Assembly (NCBI GenBank): GCA_947650365.1 | Contig: CANTAL010000022.1 | Span: 899,331 to 963,330 of the forward strand | DNA length: 64,000 bases | Direction: 5' to 3' | Origin: Chamaelirium japonicum | Lineage: Eukaryota > Streptophyta > Magnoliopsida > Liliales > Melanthiaceae | Shown: piece by piece, positions 47,880 through 59,815 of the stretch | How positions within the stretch are numbered: the stretch's first letter is position 1 | Layout: each line of letters opens with the position of its first letter | Program-made: the position numbers and the translations under genes | The notes under the pieces: generated by a model | The model's database searches: none | Told to the model about the DNA's origin: nothing | What the model saw: the letters and a program-made list of their open reading frames with translations, nothing else

Positions 47880-49610
47880 GGACAACTTGTGGATCGGGAT
47901 CACGAAGACAGGAAAAATAATATAAATCAAAGACTGAAGTGTGTATAATCCGCTTTCCTTAAATCGTTATTTGCGCCCACTTGTTGCGGTCGGGACTCTC
48001 GCGAATCACTCCCAGGATTCGTCAGCCTTTGTGATACTACACCCAGCAATGGTGAAGAACTCATTATTAGGAATGATTCGCAGGCCATCGGATGCCAAGT
48101 CACCCAGTGGATGGTTATAACCGCCCAGAAGGGTGCCCTGTCCGTTCAAATTATCGCATCCGCTCGGATGGACGGTTCATAACTGTCAACCCAAACAGGT
48201 GTTTCTAGCACCCTTTGGACCAAACTAACATCCCTGACACCCTTTGGATCTAACCACCCGAACCTCCAGATTGTAACCATCATACCAACTCGTCTCAGAT
48301 CCGAGTTAACCCAAATGGACTTAGTCTATCATAAAAAAAGGCTCCTCAAGCGACTCGTACCGATGCGTCATGCTAACTGCAAAGTGCGCCTATAAACGTC
48401 CAAACACACACGCACCACATCACATAATCGCACATCACACAGCACCTTACCGCGTTGGCACAAATTTTATTATTTGTCCAAAATTGGCATATCATATGGT
48501 TTAAACCCATTATCTCCCTCATTATTAGTCGCTCACTAACCAATAAGTTTCAACAACTTTGTTAAAAGAATCTCAACTAAAATAATTAAATATTAAATAA
48601 TTTTGAAAATCTCTAATATTTCTTCACTATTTTCAAAATATACAGAAAAATAAATAAATAAAATTTTGAAAACATGGGCTGCACCACGAAGTGGCTGCCT
48701 ATATAACCTTCTCGGGATCAAACCTTCGTAGTTCTTAAAACAAGATTCTCTACCAGAATGTAATTATGCATAAAGATGAGCTCATATGCTGAGGACATAT
48801 CACAGTGTATAGAGCGATAAGAAGATGAACTCATATGCTGAGGACATGTCATCAACACTCTGATTGATCGTCTGTACGATCTCTAGGTACACAAACAAAT
48901 TATTGGCCAACTTGTAAATCGGGATCATGGAGACAAAGAAAATAATATAAATCAAAAACTAAAGTATGTATAATCCGCTTTTCTTAAAACGTTATTCGTG
49001 CCCACTTATTACTGTTGAGTCTCTCGCGAATCGCTCCTAGGATACATCAGCCTTTGTGAGACTACACCCAGCAATGGTGAAGAAGTCACTATTGGGAATC
49101 TGTGACACGGGTTTCTTTAGTAGAGAATTAAGATGAAAGAAGGAAATTCAAATAGGATTCAGAGTACTTCGGAATACCAAATATGGCTGAAATAGGCCCT
49201 GTTATATAGGGCTTGAGGCACCTCTTGAACAGCAACAAATGCAATGCTTCACAGGCCATCATGTGCCAATTTGTTGAGGCGGGTGCCTTGCCAATTCGAA
49301 TCATCGCATCAGCTCGGACGGACGGTTCATAATCACCAACCCGAACATGTGTTTCTGGCATTCTTTGGATCCAACCAACATCCCTGGCACCCTTTTGATC
49401 TAACCGCCCAAGCCTCCAGCGCCGATGCGTCATGGTAAGTGCAAAGTGCGCCTTTAAACGTCCAATCACACACGTACCGCATCGTCCAATCGCACAACAC
49501 CTCATCACGTAGACACAAATTTTATTATTTATCCAAAATTAGCATATCATCCGGTTTGAACCAATGATCTCCCTCCTTGTTAGTCACTCACTAACCAAGA
49601 AGTCTCAACA
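47880..49610. repeat. About 1.03-kb direct tandem duplication
   Basis: Copy A (about 47880-48907) and copy B (48908-49610, continuing at 57146-57215 after a nested insertion) share GACAACTTGTGGATCGGGAT, ACTACACCCAGCAATGGTGA, CAAATTTTATTATTTGTCCA and other blocks in order. Copy B has about 130 extra bases (49100-49233). The minus strand carries TATATAGGCAGCCACTTCG, so this may be an LTR-derived tandem, but no TG...CA ends were fixed. 47581-47880 is unclassified. Confidence 0.7.
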
Positions 49611-49621
49611 TGGCTGTTAAT

Positions 49622-50548
49622 TGTTGGGTATTCTATTCTATGAAGACAAGCAAACGATGACTAACAGAATATAGAGAAGTTACAACTCTAGTGCAAAAAG
49701 TAATTGAACAAACTATAGGGGTTTAGCATGCAAAGTTGAACACAGCAATCAAACAAGGTTTAGGTTGTCCTAAGGTTGTCTACAGATATGGCAAAGAGGT
49801 GGAAGAAGGAAGAAGAACAAGGTACTTAGCAGTTGTCGAGGCTTGTGCTAGCACAATGCCCTGAAAGCTATTTCGCCGCCTCGGTAGGTGCTTCTAGGCC
49901 TCCGACGAACGCTCCCCAGGGTACAACGACTGGACTCCTCTTCAGCACCGAAGGGAACCCCTTTGGGACTCTCAGCGTACTCCAGACACTCCAGACAAGA
50001 GAGAACGAGAAAGAAAAGAGAAGGTGGAGAGAGCTCTTCGCTTGGTGTGTTTCTGGCTTCACCGGACCCTCTCTTATATAGAGGTCCTTAGCCATAACGT
50101 CCCCACACTCACAGCCATTGCATGCAACGCACTGATGAGCATTCACTGCTCTGTCAAGTGAAACGGTTGCATGTGACAGTGCAGAGGTCCAGGTTCAATG
50201 AACCTAGCTCAGCATCGTGAATAGTGTAACGGAAGGAATAAATCTCCATTAAAAATTAAAAAAATTAAAACCCAGTGTAAAACAAGGCCCGAAGCCCGAT
50301 GACCATTCGCGTCCACGCGTCGCGAGCCGCGGCCTCGGCCCGAGCCCGTGCCCGTGCCCGGCCCGGCCCGGCTCGGCGCGCGCACGCGCGCGCGTGTGTG
50401 GTGGGCTATGGCCTGGCTCTTGGGAAGATACAAAGCCCAATGAAGGGAGTTCCATTAAAAACGCATTAAAATATCTCCCCACGGGCAATATGGGACTAAA
50501 CCAAAAACCGGTTTTTTCATTATTCTATCAAAACCAATTTTTGTAACA
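49622..50548 (-). repeat. Copia 3' LTR
   Basis: 927 bp. TATATAAGA on the minus strand at 50072-50080. It has about 50 bases (near 50254-50304, including AAACCCAGTGTAAAACAAGG) that the 5' LTR lacks. A GC-rich patch at 50310-50400 contains CCCGTG repeats and alternating GCGC. Confidence 0.92.
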
Positions 50549-50560
50549 ATCCCCCACAAT
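50549..50560 (-). other. Copia polypurine tract
   Basis: TTGTGGGGGAT on the minus strand abuts the 3' LTR. Confidence 0.8.
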
Positions 50561-51106
50561 AATGAAAATATCGAAAAACAAATAGAAAGAAGTAGTCTAG
50601 AGTACTTATAAGAGTATGTATAGACATAAGGTGTCTTTCGACTTGAACCTTTGCTTAGTGTAGACTGCAGGACTTACTAGCTGACAGTGAACTTACGTCT
50701 TGAACTGTACAGCTATATATTGTAAGTCTAGACGACAAGTCTCACCCATACTTCCATATACATCATAGAGTCCCATGCGGTTGTGCTCTTTATGGCCATG
50801 AGCCTTCCCCAGTTTTCTTGAGTGTTCTAGAGAATTAGCCTTAATTGAAGCGGCCACACTTCTACACTCATAAAGGTGCTTACTATCAAGAGTGCTCTGT
50901 ATCTATACACCCCACTGGTATACCAGCTATAGTTAGCATTAAGAGTCTAAAACTCAGCCTCTCAACGATACAGAATGTACTATCACATCATAGGGAGGGG
51001 AGAATTTTGATAGCACCCCCACAAATCCCTCGAATAACTTGTTTTCCCATTGAATCTCGATTTTGGGATCTCCAATCACGTAGGTTGGGTTACCGTTATC
51101 GGAGAC

Positions 51107-54100
51107 TTATTCGTTTATAGGCTTCAGCCCCATCCCCCTCGATGTACTTAGAACTAACTCTCTAGCTAGTCCTTTAGTTAAGGGATCTGCTAAATTATCC
51201 TTTGACCTAATATAGTCAATAGTAATTATCCCATCTTTCAACATCTGTCGAACAGTGTTATGTCTACGACGAATATGTCGTGACTTTCCATTATAGGAGT
51301 TATTCCTGGCCCTCATTATAGCTGCTTGGCTATCACAATGAATTGGGACAGCAGGAATAGGCTTTGGCCAAAAAGAAATATCCATAATGAGATTCCTTAG
51401 CCATTCACCCTCTTCACTAGCTTTATCTAGTGCTATGAACTCCGACTCCATAGTGGATCGGGCAATGCATGTTTGTTTGGATGATTTCCAACAAATTGCA
51501 CCCCCTCCAAGGGTAAACACATACCCACTAGTGGATTTGGTTCCTGAGGAATCCGCAATCCAATTAGCATCGCTGTATCCTTCTAGGACAGCTGGATACC
51601 TACCATAGAAAATGCCATAATCTAAAGTATGTTTTAAGTACCTTAGAACTCGGATTAGAGCATCCCAATGCTCTTGGTTAGGGTTAATAGTGTATCTACT
51701 AAGTCTACCTATCACATAGGTAATATCGGGTCTCGTGCAGTTCATGATATACATGAGACTGCCAATTACCTTAGAATATTCTAGTTGTGATACACTAGGC
51801 CCTAAATTCTTCTTCAGGTGTACTGAAGGATCATATGACGTTCTAGCAGGTAGACAATCAATATTACCGAACTTCCTAAGCACTTTCTCGATATAGTGAG
51901 ATTGAGATAGAGCTATGCCATTGGAATCTCTCTTAATTTTGATTCCAAGAATGACATCTGCAGCTCCTAAGTCCTTCATATCAAAGTGCCTACTCAGGAA
52001 GTCCTTGGTCTTGACCACTACTTCTAAGTTGGTTCCAAAGATCAACATATCATCTACATAGAGACATATGACCACACAAGTCAAGTTATTGACCTTAGTG
52101 TAGATACATTTATCTGATTCATTAATTCTGAAACCACTTGAAGTTAACACATGGTCAAACTTCTCGTGCCATTGTTTTGGAGCCTGTTTGAGACCATAAA
52201 GAGACTTTTTTAGTCTACAAACCTTCTTCTCCAAACCTTGCACTATGAAGCCTTCGGGCTGATCCATGTAGATCTCTTCCTCTAATTCTCCATTTAGGAA
52301 TGCAGTTTTTACATCCATCTGGTGAATCACAAGGCTATGGATAGCGGCTATGGCTATAAGCACCCTAATGGATGTAATCCGGGTCACAGGAGAGTAAGTG
52401 TCAAAGAAGTCCACTCCCTCTCGTTGCCTATAGCCCTTTGCTACTAACCTCGCCTTATATCTCTCTATAGATCCATCTGCCCTAAGCTTCTTCTTGAATA
52501 TCCATTTACACCCAACAGTTTTGCAACCAGGAGGAAGCTCCACTAACTCCCAGGTGTTGTTGGATGTTATGGATTCAAGTTCACTGTTTACAGCTTCCTT
52601 CCAAAAGATGGAGTCAGCTGAGGTCATGGCTTCATTATAACTAGTTGGATCCTCTTCCACTAGATATGTAATAAAGTCAGGCCCAAAGAAAGTACCAGTC
52701 CTAGCTCGCTTGCTCCTTCTAGGTTCGATCTCTTCATTATCTGAAGAGCCATCCCTCTGTCTAGGAGCAGGCCTCTCAAGCGTACTGGGCTCCTGAGGTT
52801 TTTCAGACCTCTCTCTATAAAGAAACCGATTTTCAAAAAATTCGGCATCCCTAGTCTCGATGATGGTATTATCATCTATGTATGGGTTTTCAGAATGGAT
52901 TACTAAAAACCTATACGCACTACTGTTCTGGGCAAATCCTATGAATACAGAGTCAACTGTTATAGGACCTAGCTTGGTCCTCTTAGGGTTAGGTATGGAT
53001 ACCTTCGCTAAACAACCCCACACTTTGAGGTATTTATACGATGGCTTCCTACCTCTCAGAATCTCATAAGGAGTCTGCTCAGATTCCTTAAATGGGATTC
53101 TATTAAGAACATGTGCTGCTGAGAGCATAGCTTCCCCCCACAGGTTCGTAGGTACCCCTGAACTGATCATCATGGCATTGACCATGTCCTTTAAGGTCCT
53201 GTTCTTCCTCTCAGCTACTCCATTAGACTGAGGGGAATATGGAGCAGTGGTCTGATGAATTATACCGTTGTCTTCACAAAATTTAGTGAATTCTCCGGAC
53301 TCATATTCACCTCCTCTGTCCGACCTAAGGACTTTGATCCTCTTCCCTAACTGGTTTTCTATCTCAGACTTATAGGATTTAAACTTGGACAAGCTCTCGT
53401 CCTTACTCTTAAGGAGAAAGATTGAACAATGTCTGGAACAATCATCAATAAATGTGATGAAGTACTTGTTCCCTCCTCTCGTAGTGTAACCTTTAAGGTC
53501 GCACACGTCTGAGTGGATCAAGTCTAGGGTTTCTAGGCTACGCTCTACACTCTTAAAAGGTTTCTTGGCATATTTAGCCTCTACGCATATGCCACACTTT
53601 TCATTTGAGGATGGAACACATTTAGGTACACTACCTAAGTTAACTAACCTTTTAAGGGTTTTAGAGTTAACGTGTCCTAGTCTAGCATGCCACAGATCAA
53701 AAGAATCACACAAGTAAGCAGAAGAAGATATTTTATTATCATTATTGAAAGAGGTTACATTCAGCTTAAATAAGCCCTCATCAAGATAACCCTTTCCCAC
53801 AAAAGACCCTCCCTTAGTCAGGACAAATTTGTCCGACTCAAATACAAGCTTGTAGCCCTTCTTGCTCAGCATTGCTCCGGAGACCAGATTCTTCCGGATG
53901 TCTGGGACGTGAAGCACCTCCTTCAGAGTCAGAAGATTTCCAGAGGTGAACTTCAGAATCACATTCCCTTTCCCAGCAACTTGAGTAACTGAGGAGTTCC
54001 CCATGTACAGCGACTCGCCTTCTTCTGCAGGTGTGTAGGTGGAGAAGCAGCTCTTCGACCTACATATATGTTGGGTAGCTCCCGTATCCACCCACCAGTC

Positions 54101-55003
54101 TGCAAGGTTGCTGACTAGGTTGACCTCCGTCACCACTGCCGAGAAGTAGCCGCTCTGTGCCACGTTCGCCTCGGACTTGTTCTTCGGCTGATTAGCTGCA
54201 TTGAAGCGGCACTCCCTAGCCAGGTGACCTGGCTTGCCACAAACGAAGCAGTCTCCCTTCGGCTTCTTTTTGAACTGGGGCTTGGATTGCTTGTTCTTCT
54301 CCCAGGGCTTAGGAGCAAGAGCCTTCTTTTTGAAAGACTTCCCCTCCACGAGGTTGGCCTTTCCTTTTATCATAGAGGCTCGCTCCCTTTGCTCCGACAC
54401 TCGATTGTCCTCCTCTATACGGATTCGGACAACAAGGTCTTCCAGGGTCATCTCCTTCCTCTTGTGCTTCAAACTGTTCTTATACTCCTTCCACGAGGGA
54501 GGCAACTTCTCTATGATAGTTGCCACTTGGAATCCCTCGCAGATTTTGTACCCCTCAGCAATGACCTCATGGATGATAATCTGTATCTCCTCAAGTTGGG
54601 AGACTACAGATTTCCCATCTTCCATCTTGAACTCCAGCAGTTTCCCTACCACAAACTTCTTCGACCCGGCGTCCTCTGTGGCGTACTTCTTCTCTAAGGA
54701 GTTCCACAGGTCTTTGGCGGACTTGCAGGTGAAGTAAACATCATATAGGTCGGGGACAAGGCAGTTGAGGATATAGTTCCTACACAGATAATCCTGCCTT
54801 TCCCAGGAGTCTAAGTCGGTTTGGTTAGATGAGCCATCATCCTTAGAGATAAGGGTAGGCTTCTCGGAAGAGATAAGGTCGACAACCTTAAGGACAGTCA
54901 GATAGAACCTAAGTTTCATCTGCCATCTCTTAAAGTTCTTCCCATCGAATGGTTCAGGCTTCTCACTAGACTTGCTAGGTTTCCTCTCCATCTCAGTAGT
55001 CAT
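51107..55003 (-). CDS. Ty1/copia gag-pol polyprotein, intact (1298 aa)
   Basis: One frame without stops encodes all activities needed for transposition. Gag (about 1-250, UBN2-like, [17 protein letters not shown]) forms the particle. A zinc knuckle is at C252, C255, H260, C265. The protease motif is DTGA at 306-309. Integrase has a zinc-binding H439, H444, C470, C473 and the catalytic triad D499, D562, E598 (35 residues between the last two). Reverse transcriptase has [12 protein letters not shown] (D897) and YVDD at 982-985. RNase H has D1145 (GYSDANW), E1188, D1224 and ends near DPLTKGL. Length and the copia order (integrase before reverse transcriptase) are normal. ATG 55003 lies 257 bases inside the 5' LTR. 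Every key residue I looked for is present, so the copy could be autonomous. Activity depends on the LTR promoter and the unusual primer region. Confidence 0.96.
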   Translation of the reverse strand: MTTEMERKPSKSSEKPEPFDGKNFKRWQMKLRFYLTVLKVVDLISSEKPTLISKDDGSSNQTDLDSWERQDYLCRNYILNCLVPDLYDVYFTCKSAKDLWNSLEKKYATEDAGSKKFVVGKLLEFKMEDGKSVVSQLEEIQIIIHEVIAEGYKICEGFQVATIIEKLPPSWKEYKNSLKHKRKEMTLEDLVVRIRIEEDNRVSEQRERASMIKGKANLVEGKSFKKKALAPKPWEKNKQSKPQFKKKPKGDCFVCGKPGHLARECRFNAANQPKNKSEANVAQSGYFSAVVTEVNLVSNLADWWVDTGATQHICRSKSCFSTYTPAEEGESLYMGNSSVTQVAGKGNVILKFTSGNLLTLKEVLHVPDIRKNLVSGAMLSKKGYKLVFESDKFVLTKGGSFVGKGYLDEGLFKLNVTSFNNDNKISSSAYLCDSFDLWHARLGHVNSKTLKRLVNLGSVPKCVPSSNEKCGICVEAKYAKKPFKSVERSLETLDLIHSDVCDLKGYTTRGGNKYFITFIDDCSRHCSIFLLKSKDESLSKFKSYKSEIENQLGKRIKVLRSDRGGEYESGEFTKFCEDNGIIHQTTAPYSPQSNGVAERKNRTLKDMVNAMMISSGVPTNLWGEAMLSAAHVLNRIPFKESEQTPYEILRGRKPSYKYLKVWGCLAKVSIPNPKRTKLGPITVDSVFIGFAQNSSAYRFLVIHSENPYIDDNTIIETRDAEFFENRFLYRERSEKPQEPSTLERPAPRQRDGSSDNEEIEPRRSKRARTGTFFGPDFITYLVEEDPTSYNEAMTSADSIFWKEAVNSELESITSNNTWELVELPPGCKTVGCKWIFKKKLRADGSIERYKARLVAKGYRQREGVDFFDTYSPVTRITSIRVLIAIAAIHSLVIHQMDVKTAFLNGELEEEIYMDQPEGFIVQGLEKKVCRLKKSLYGLKQAPKQWHEKFDHVLTSSGFRINESDKCIYTKVNNLTCVVICLYVDDMLIFGTNLEVVVKTKDFLSRHFDMKDLGAADVILGIKIKRDSNGIALSQSHYIEKVLRKFGNIDCLPARTSYDPSVHLKKNLGPSVSQLEYSKVIGSLMYIMNCTRPDITYVIGRLSRYTINPNQEHWDALIRVLRYLKHTLDYGIFYGRYPAVLEGYSDANWIADSSGTKSTSGYVFTLGGGAICWKSSKQTCIARSTMESEFIALDKASEEGEWLRNLIMDISFWPKPIPAVPIHCDSQAAIMRARNNSYNGKSRHIRRRHNTVRQMLKDGIITIDYIRSKDNLADPLTKGLARELVLSTSRGMGLKPINE

Positions 55004-55260
55004 CTAGGAAGAGTTCCTTTTGAATTTTTAAAAATTTGACGGCCAGGTCAGCTCTAGGAAGGAGGTGGAGCACTTGGCTCGCTTAAGTACCAAGCTTCCT
55101 AGGGCAATTTAATGCCGGTTTGTCAAGCTTTCCTCGACACCGTCAAACTTATGAAAAATCAAAGGAATTCTAACAGTTAACAGGAGACTAGATCTAAACA
55201 CTCTCGTATTGGATCTAGATCTAAACGGAATAGAATAGAATGAAGAAAATAGCTTTCAGT

Positions 55261-56135
55261 TGTTGGGTATTCTATTCTATGAAGACAAGCAAACGATGAC
55301 TAACAGAATATAGAGAAGTTACAACTCTAGTGCAAAAAGTAATTGAACAAACTATAGGGGTTTAGCATGCAAAGTTGAACACAGCAATCAAACAAGGTTT
55401 AGGTTGTCCTAAGGTTGTCTACAGATATGGCAAAGAGGTGGAAGAAGGAAGAAGAACAAGGTACTTAGCAGTTGTCGAGGCTTGTGCTAGCACAATGCCC
55501 TGAAAGCTATTTCGCCGCCTCGGTAGGTGCTTCAAGACCTCCGACGAACGCTCCCCAGGGTACAACGACTGGACTCCTCTTCAGCACCGAAGGGAACCCC
55601 TTTGGGACTCTCAGCGTACTCCAGACACTCCAGACAAGAGAGAACGAGAAAGAAAAGAGAAGGTGGAGAGAGCTCTTCGCTTGGTGTGTTTCTGGCTTCA
55701 CCGGACCCTCTCTTATATAGAGGTCCTTAGCCATAACGTCCCCACACTCACAGGAATTGCATGCAACGCACTGATGAGCATTCACTGCTCTGTCAAGTGA
55801 AACGGTTGCATGTGACAGTGCAGAGGTCCAGGTTCAATGAACCTAGCTCAGCCTCGTGAATAGTGTAACGGAAGGAATAAATCTCCATTAAAACGCGTCC
55901 ACGCGGCTCGCGAGCCGCGGCCTCGGCCCGAGCCCGTGCCCGTGCCCGTGCCCGGCCCTGCTCGGCGCGCGCACGCGCGCGTGTGTGGTGGGCTATGGCC
56001 TGGTTCTTGGGAAGATACAAAGCCCAATGAAGGGAGTTCCATTAAAAACGCATTAAAAGATCTCCCCACGGGCAATATGGGACTAAACCAAAAACCGGTT
56101 TTTTCATTATTCTATCAAAACCAATTTTTGTAACA
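55261..56135 (-). repeat. Copia 5' LTR
   Basis: 875 bp, TGTTACAAAAATTGG start on the minus strand and TACCCAACA end. TATATAAGA at 55711-55719 (minus) sits about 415 bases into the LTR and is the likely promoter. Confidence 0.92.
55711..55719 (-). promoter_or_regulatory. TATA box of the young copia 5' LTR
   Basis: TATATAAGA followed by GAGGGTCC on the minus strand, identical in both LTRs. Confidence 0.65.
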
Positions 56136-56481
56136 TTAATGAGCCGGGTTCGGGTCGAGCCATCCGATGCCCAGGCCCGGCCAAAACTTATGAGAGTGTG
56201 CCCATACCTGACATGGGCCTAAATTAAAATTTTCAGACTTGACCCAAACCAGACCCAAAACTTGTTTACGAAGCCCAAGTCTAAAGCCGGCTCAAATTAA
56301 GCCCATATTTTGTAACACGATACATGCATGAATCATTTATTCTTTCTCTTGATCACACAATAAAAGTAGAAAATAACATTACTTATGATATACATTGAAA
56401 GGATATATGTGAAATAATACTCCTATAAAATCCTAGGCATTGATATTTGCAACATGTGCACTTTTAAAACTATGTATTCAT

Positions 56482-56926
56482 TAGGGGTGGCAATGGGTCG
56501 TGTAGGGTCAGGTTCGTGTCGTGTCTAGTTTCGGGTCGTGTCCAAAACCCCTAAACCCAGACCCGGCCCGTTTAACTAATTGTGTCTAGATCCTAAACCC
56601 ATACCCGACCCGTTTATAAACGAGTAGACCCGATAAGACCCGTTTACCACATGGGTCTATTCAGTTTATTCAATCCGACTCGACTCCATAGTCCAGCTGA
56701 TACTATATATTAGAGAATCGGATTGCGGGTAGACCCGACACGACCCGTTGAATTTTAAACGGGTCTTCCCGAGTCTACCGTGTCCAAGCCCTAAACCCAG
56801 ATCCGATCCGTTTATTAAATGGGTCTATCGTGTCAACCTAATTACGATCCGAACCCGTTTAACCCTGACCAGACACTCAAACTTCGTGTCGGATCTGCCG
56901 TGTCAGGTCCAAAATTGCCAACCCTA
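56482..56926 (+). mobile_element. hAT-type MITE of the GGGTC-rich family, copy 2
   Basis: TAGGGGTGGCAATGGGTCG starts it and TTGCCAACCCTA ends it. GTATTCAT flanks both sides exactly (56474-56481 and 56927-56934). 445 bp, internal wording as in copy 1. It lies inside the larger MITE. Confidence 0.92.
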
Positions 56927-57276
56927 GTATTCATTGTATATAAAAAATTAAAATAAAATACTTTGGGCTTCGGTTCAGGATTTGGGTCGGGTTAGTGGTT
57001 GTCCATACTCGGCTCATAACACAGTCGGGCTAGATTGTTCAAGCCCGGCCTGGTCCAAATCCCAAGCTAGATTTGTCCAAACTAGACCAAATTAGGCCCG
57101 ACCCAGTCGGCTTCGGACTAGCCCGAGCCGATTAACAGTCCTTAGTTTTAACAAATTTGTTAAAAGAATCCAAACTAAAATAATTAAATATTAAATAATT
57201 TTGGAAAACTCTAACACCAATCTCTAATGTACTCTTATAACAGATAGCAACAAAGGATGAACCCTTAGGTGGGAAA

Positions 57277-57560
57277 ATGAAAGAAAAATCAGGAGATCAT
57301 CATTTCAGGGGAATTGGTGACGAAAAGCAGGGAGCACGCCCCCTCGGGGGCTCCGGACGCCGCCTTCTTCTCCACCCAGGCCCTGACGTGGCCGGCCAGC
57401 AACACCCTGCTCGCCGCCACCTTCTTGCTCCCCTTCCAGTCCCTCCATTTCTGTTTTTTTGCAATTAAGCCCCGCCATTTCTGGTTTTTTATTTCGGATT
57501 GTCTGGTTGGCTTTTGTTGTATCATTTTGAGGGGTGATATTGAGGCGTGGATTTGAAATT
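57277..57560. other. GC-rich gene-like fragment, unassigned
   Basis: A GC-rich stretch (57330-57450) lies between AT-rich repeats. Plus-strand reading gives DAAFFSTQALTWPASNTLLA, which is protein-like but not recognised. It could be a captured exon piece. No splice-supported gene can be built. Confidence 0.25.
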
Positions 57561-57624
57561 ATTTTCAATGGGGTTGGGCGAAAGAGAGATCCCATTGAGG
57601 TCCTATCAGGATCAAATCTTAAGG

Positions 57625-57856
57625 ATAATTACAGTTTGCCCCCCTGAACTTTAGCTCAAAAACACTTAACACCCTATCGTTAACAAAACTACATTTTGCA
57701 CCCTTTAATTCAGTTTTGATAAGATAAAAATTACCTAATTAGGAAATTAAGTAGTTGACAAAAGGGGGTATTGTGGTAACATTTCAAACATTAGGGCATG
57801 ATTTGAAACAAAATAAACTATAGGGGTGTTAAGTGTTTTTGAGCTAAACTTCATGG
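57625..57856. mobile_element. MITE with ACTTTAGCTCAAAAACACTT ends
   Basis: The left end (TAATTACAGTTTGCCCCCCTGA) continues into CTTTAGCTCAAAAACACTTA and is mirrored on the right by TAAGTGTTTTTGAGCTAAAC. The last 20 or so bases of the right arm are replaced by a GGGTCGGGCCGG fragment (57857-58010) of another MITE. 58011-58385 shows nothing recognisable. Confidence 0.75.
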
Positions 57857-58385
57857 CTAGGTCGGGTCGGGCCGGAAAACACTAAACCAGGCCCGGTGAC
57901 TTATAAAGGCCGGGACGGATCGGATCAAACCTTGAAAGGGCTTTAACAGGCCGGGTTTTTGATGGATTTTTATGGGCCGAACTGGGTCGGGTGTCCTTCT
58001 GAGAGGGCTTAATTGACAGATCTAGTTGTCAGGGACCTTAGACACATTAACCCTTTTGTTTTCTCCATCGGTAGTCATTGTAGACAATTATAAGTCCTCT
58101 CAATTGAAACAATCATAAACTTGTTAGAAGTTAGATCCTAAGGCTTTCAACAATCATGGTTTATTTAAAAATAATAATAAAAATAGAACAAAAAGTTCCA
58201 ACACATACAATGTCTTCTCTAGGGTTCATGCTCATCCTCCTCATCAGCAAACCATTGTCAACAACACTTTTTTTTTTCTTTCTTATCTTTCTAATTAAAA
58301 TAGCCCTTTGTCTATGTCGTTAACCACTCCTTTATTTAACAAATCATACACAAGCCTTGGTTTATCTCTATGTCTCGTGTGATGA

Positions 58386-59210
58386 CTCATGATAACCCTA
58401 GAGCTATGCTATTTGAACATGCCGAGGGACGACCTCGCGGACAACCCGTGGTGGCGGTGGGGGCATCGGCCAAGGCTTGGTACGAATCCCGATGCATCGA
58501 GCACTGGCCGACGCCCCTACACCACCATCCACAGATTGCCTATGAGACTGTCTCGTTGTATGTTCAGGTTTGGGTAATGCAATTTGAACATACTGCTGGA
58601 CAACTCTACGGTGGTGTGGGGTGTCGATAGAGTTGGTAAATTTAGACCCGACACAAAATTAGCAGGTCTGGATCTGGGTAAAACAGGTTCGAACCGTAAA
58701 CGGGTCGACCCAACTAACCCGATTTTTGTCTCCGACACGGTTAAAGTCAATGGGTTGTATCGGATCGGGTAGGGTCTACCCGGCATTCGATCACAGCGTC
58801 ACTTAGCCAGTTAGCCTGTCGTCCGAGCTCAATGCGATTCACTAGTCTACGCTAGTTGCAACAGACGGTTATGATCAAGACACCCACGGATGGAGAGTTG
58901 CAGCAAAATATAAAATTTAAAAAAAAACCTAAAGAATGATTTTATAAACAGGTCTTAGTGGGTCTTAACGGATCTAATCGTTTATAAACAGGCCATTGGG
59001 GCATGGGTTTAGGCTCCAGACACGATTAATTAAACGGATCGTGTCTGGGTTTAGAGGTTCTTCACATAACCCAAACACAACCAAACACGACCCATTGCCA
59101 TCCCTAGGTGTCGGGCCAGCGCCCTTGCATTGGACGTTGGCCCGACACCCTAAACCACCGCAGGTTGTCCCACAGAGTTGTCCCGCAATATGTTCAAATA
59201 GCATTACTCC
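58386..59210. mobile_element. Element with TATTTGAACAT inverted arms, split by a MITE
   Basis: GCTATTTGAACATGCCGAGG and GACAACCCGTGGTGG on the left pair with the inverse of CCACCGCAGGTTGTCCCACA and CAATATGTTCAAATAGC on the right. A further direct copy of the left motif lies at 58577-58620. The core repeats GTGTCGG / GGCCCGACACC. The class is unknown. Confidence 0.55.
58628..59106 (-). mobile_element. hAT-type MITE of the GGGTC-rich family, copy 3
   Basis: It starts TAGAGTTGGTAAATTT and ends ATTGCCATCCCTA, between GGTGTCGA (58620-58627) and GGTGTCGG (59107-59114). It is inverted relative to copies 1, 2 and 4 and has an unrelated stretch in its middle (about 58790-58920). Confidence 0.85.
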
Positions 59211-59815
59211 ACTTCCACCTAAGCAAGTGATGTGCATTGCCATGTATAAACTATGGTCCTCCCATGCCACCTAAATCCTCAAGAGTCCAATACTTTTTAC
59301 CATCAACACCTAAATCCTCAGTCTCCACAACAAGCATGGCATTGGACTCTTCACACAATCCATCCCCATCATCAAATTAGGCATGTAAACGATATGATCA
59401 CTACAAACTCGTGCTCAACTCCTTTCCGGTTGGTACTTCACAGGTTTTCCACTAGCAGAGCCCACTGCACTCTATCGGACGGTCCATATCAATCGTGGGA
59501 AACCAAGCTAACACTTGCGGTCGAGGACTGACTGATAGCCGTCCGATAGAATGTGCAGTCGGGTGGGGTAGTGTGGAGCTGCCCCTATTGGGGTGCCTAT
59601 CATGGGACAACTATGGGACCAATCGTGGGAAATTGGGTAAAGTTCTAAGTCATGTCGGTGCTCCCCAATCTCCCACCCTTGTCACGGTCCATGCCATCGG
59701 ACGGCTATGGGCTCCAACCGTGGAAAATCGGTGGAAGTACCAACTGGACCGGCAGCTTCTGTCGGGGTGCATGCCATCGGACAGGAGTTAGGAATCAGGA
59801 AGAAAAAAAAAAAAA
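59211..59815. other. Unclassified, with short CCATCGGACGG repeats
   Basis: ATGCCATCGGACGGCTATGG and CCAATCGTGGGAAATTGG-type phrases recur at 59480-59790, giving weak internal repetition. No gene or element end was recognised. Confidence 0.4.

Larger units (their letters stand above)
49622..56135 (-). mobile_element. Young full-length Ty1/copia retrotransposon, minus strand
   Basis: The LTRs (49622-50548 and 55261-56135) carry the expected TG...CA ends and the element is flanked by TTAAT at 49617-49621 and 56136-56140. A single uninterrupted gag-pol frame lies between. The LTRs differ by about ten substitutions, small repeat-number changes and one gap of about 50 bp, indicating recent insertion. 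The polypurine tract is clear; the primer site is not the standard one. Confidence 0.93.
49611..57145. mobile_element. hAT-like MITE split by a copia element and a second MITE
   Basis: Terminal wording TGGCTGTTAATGAGCC (49611, continuing at 56141) and GAGCCGATTAACAGTCCTTAG (to 57145) are inverted versions of each other. The 8-bp flanks TCTCAACA (49603-49610) and TTTTAACA (57146-57153) are diverged duplications; the uninterrupted relative at 48548 reads TTTCAACA. Without inserts it is about 560 bp, with GGCCCGG and CCCAAGTC-type internal motifs. Confidence 0.7.

Noticed and set aside
49833..50146. Frames of 67-92 codons in the copia LTRs, repeated at 55472-55785
   Set aside because: They are identical in both LTRs and overlap the promoter; no independent coding evidence.
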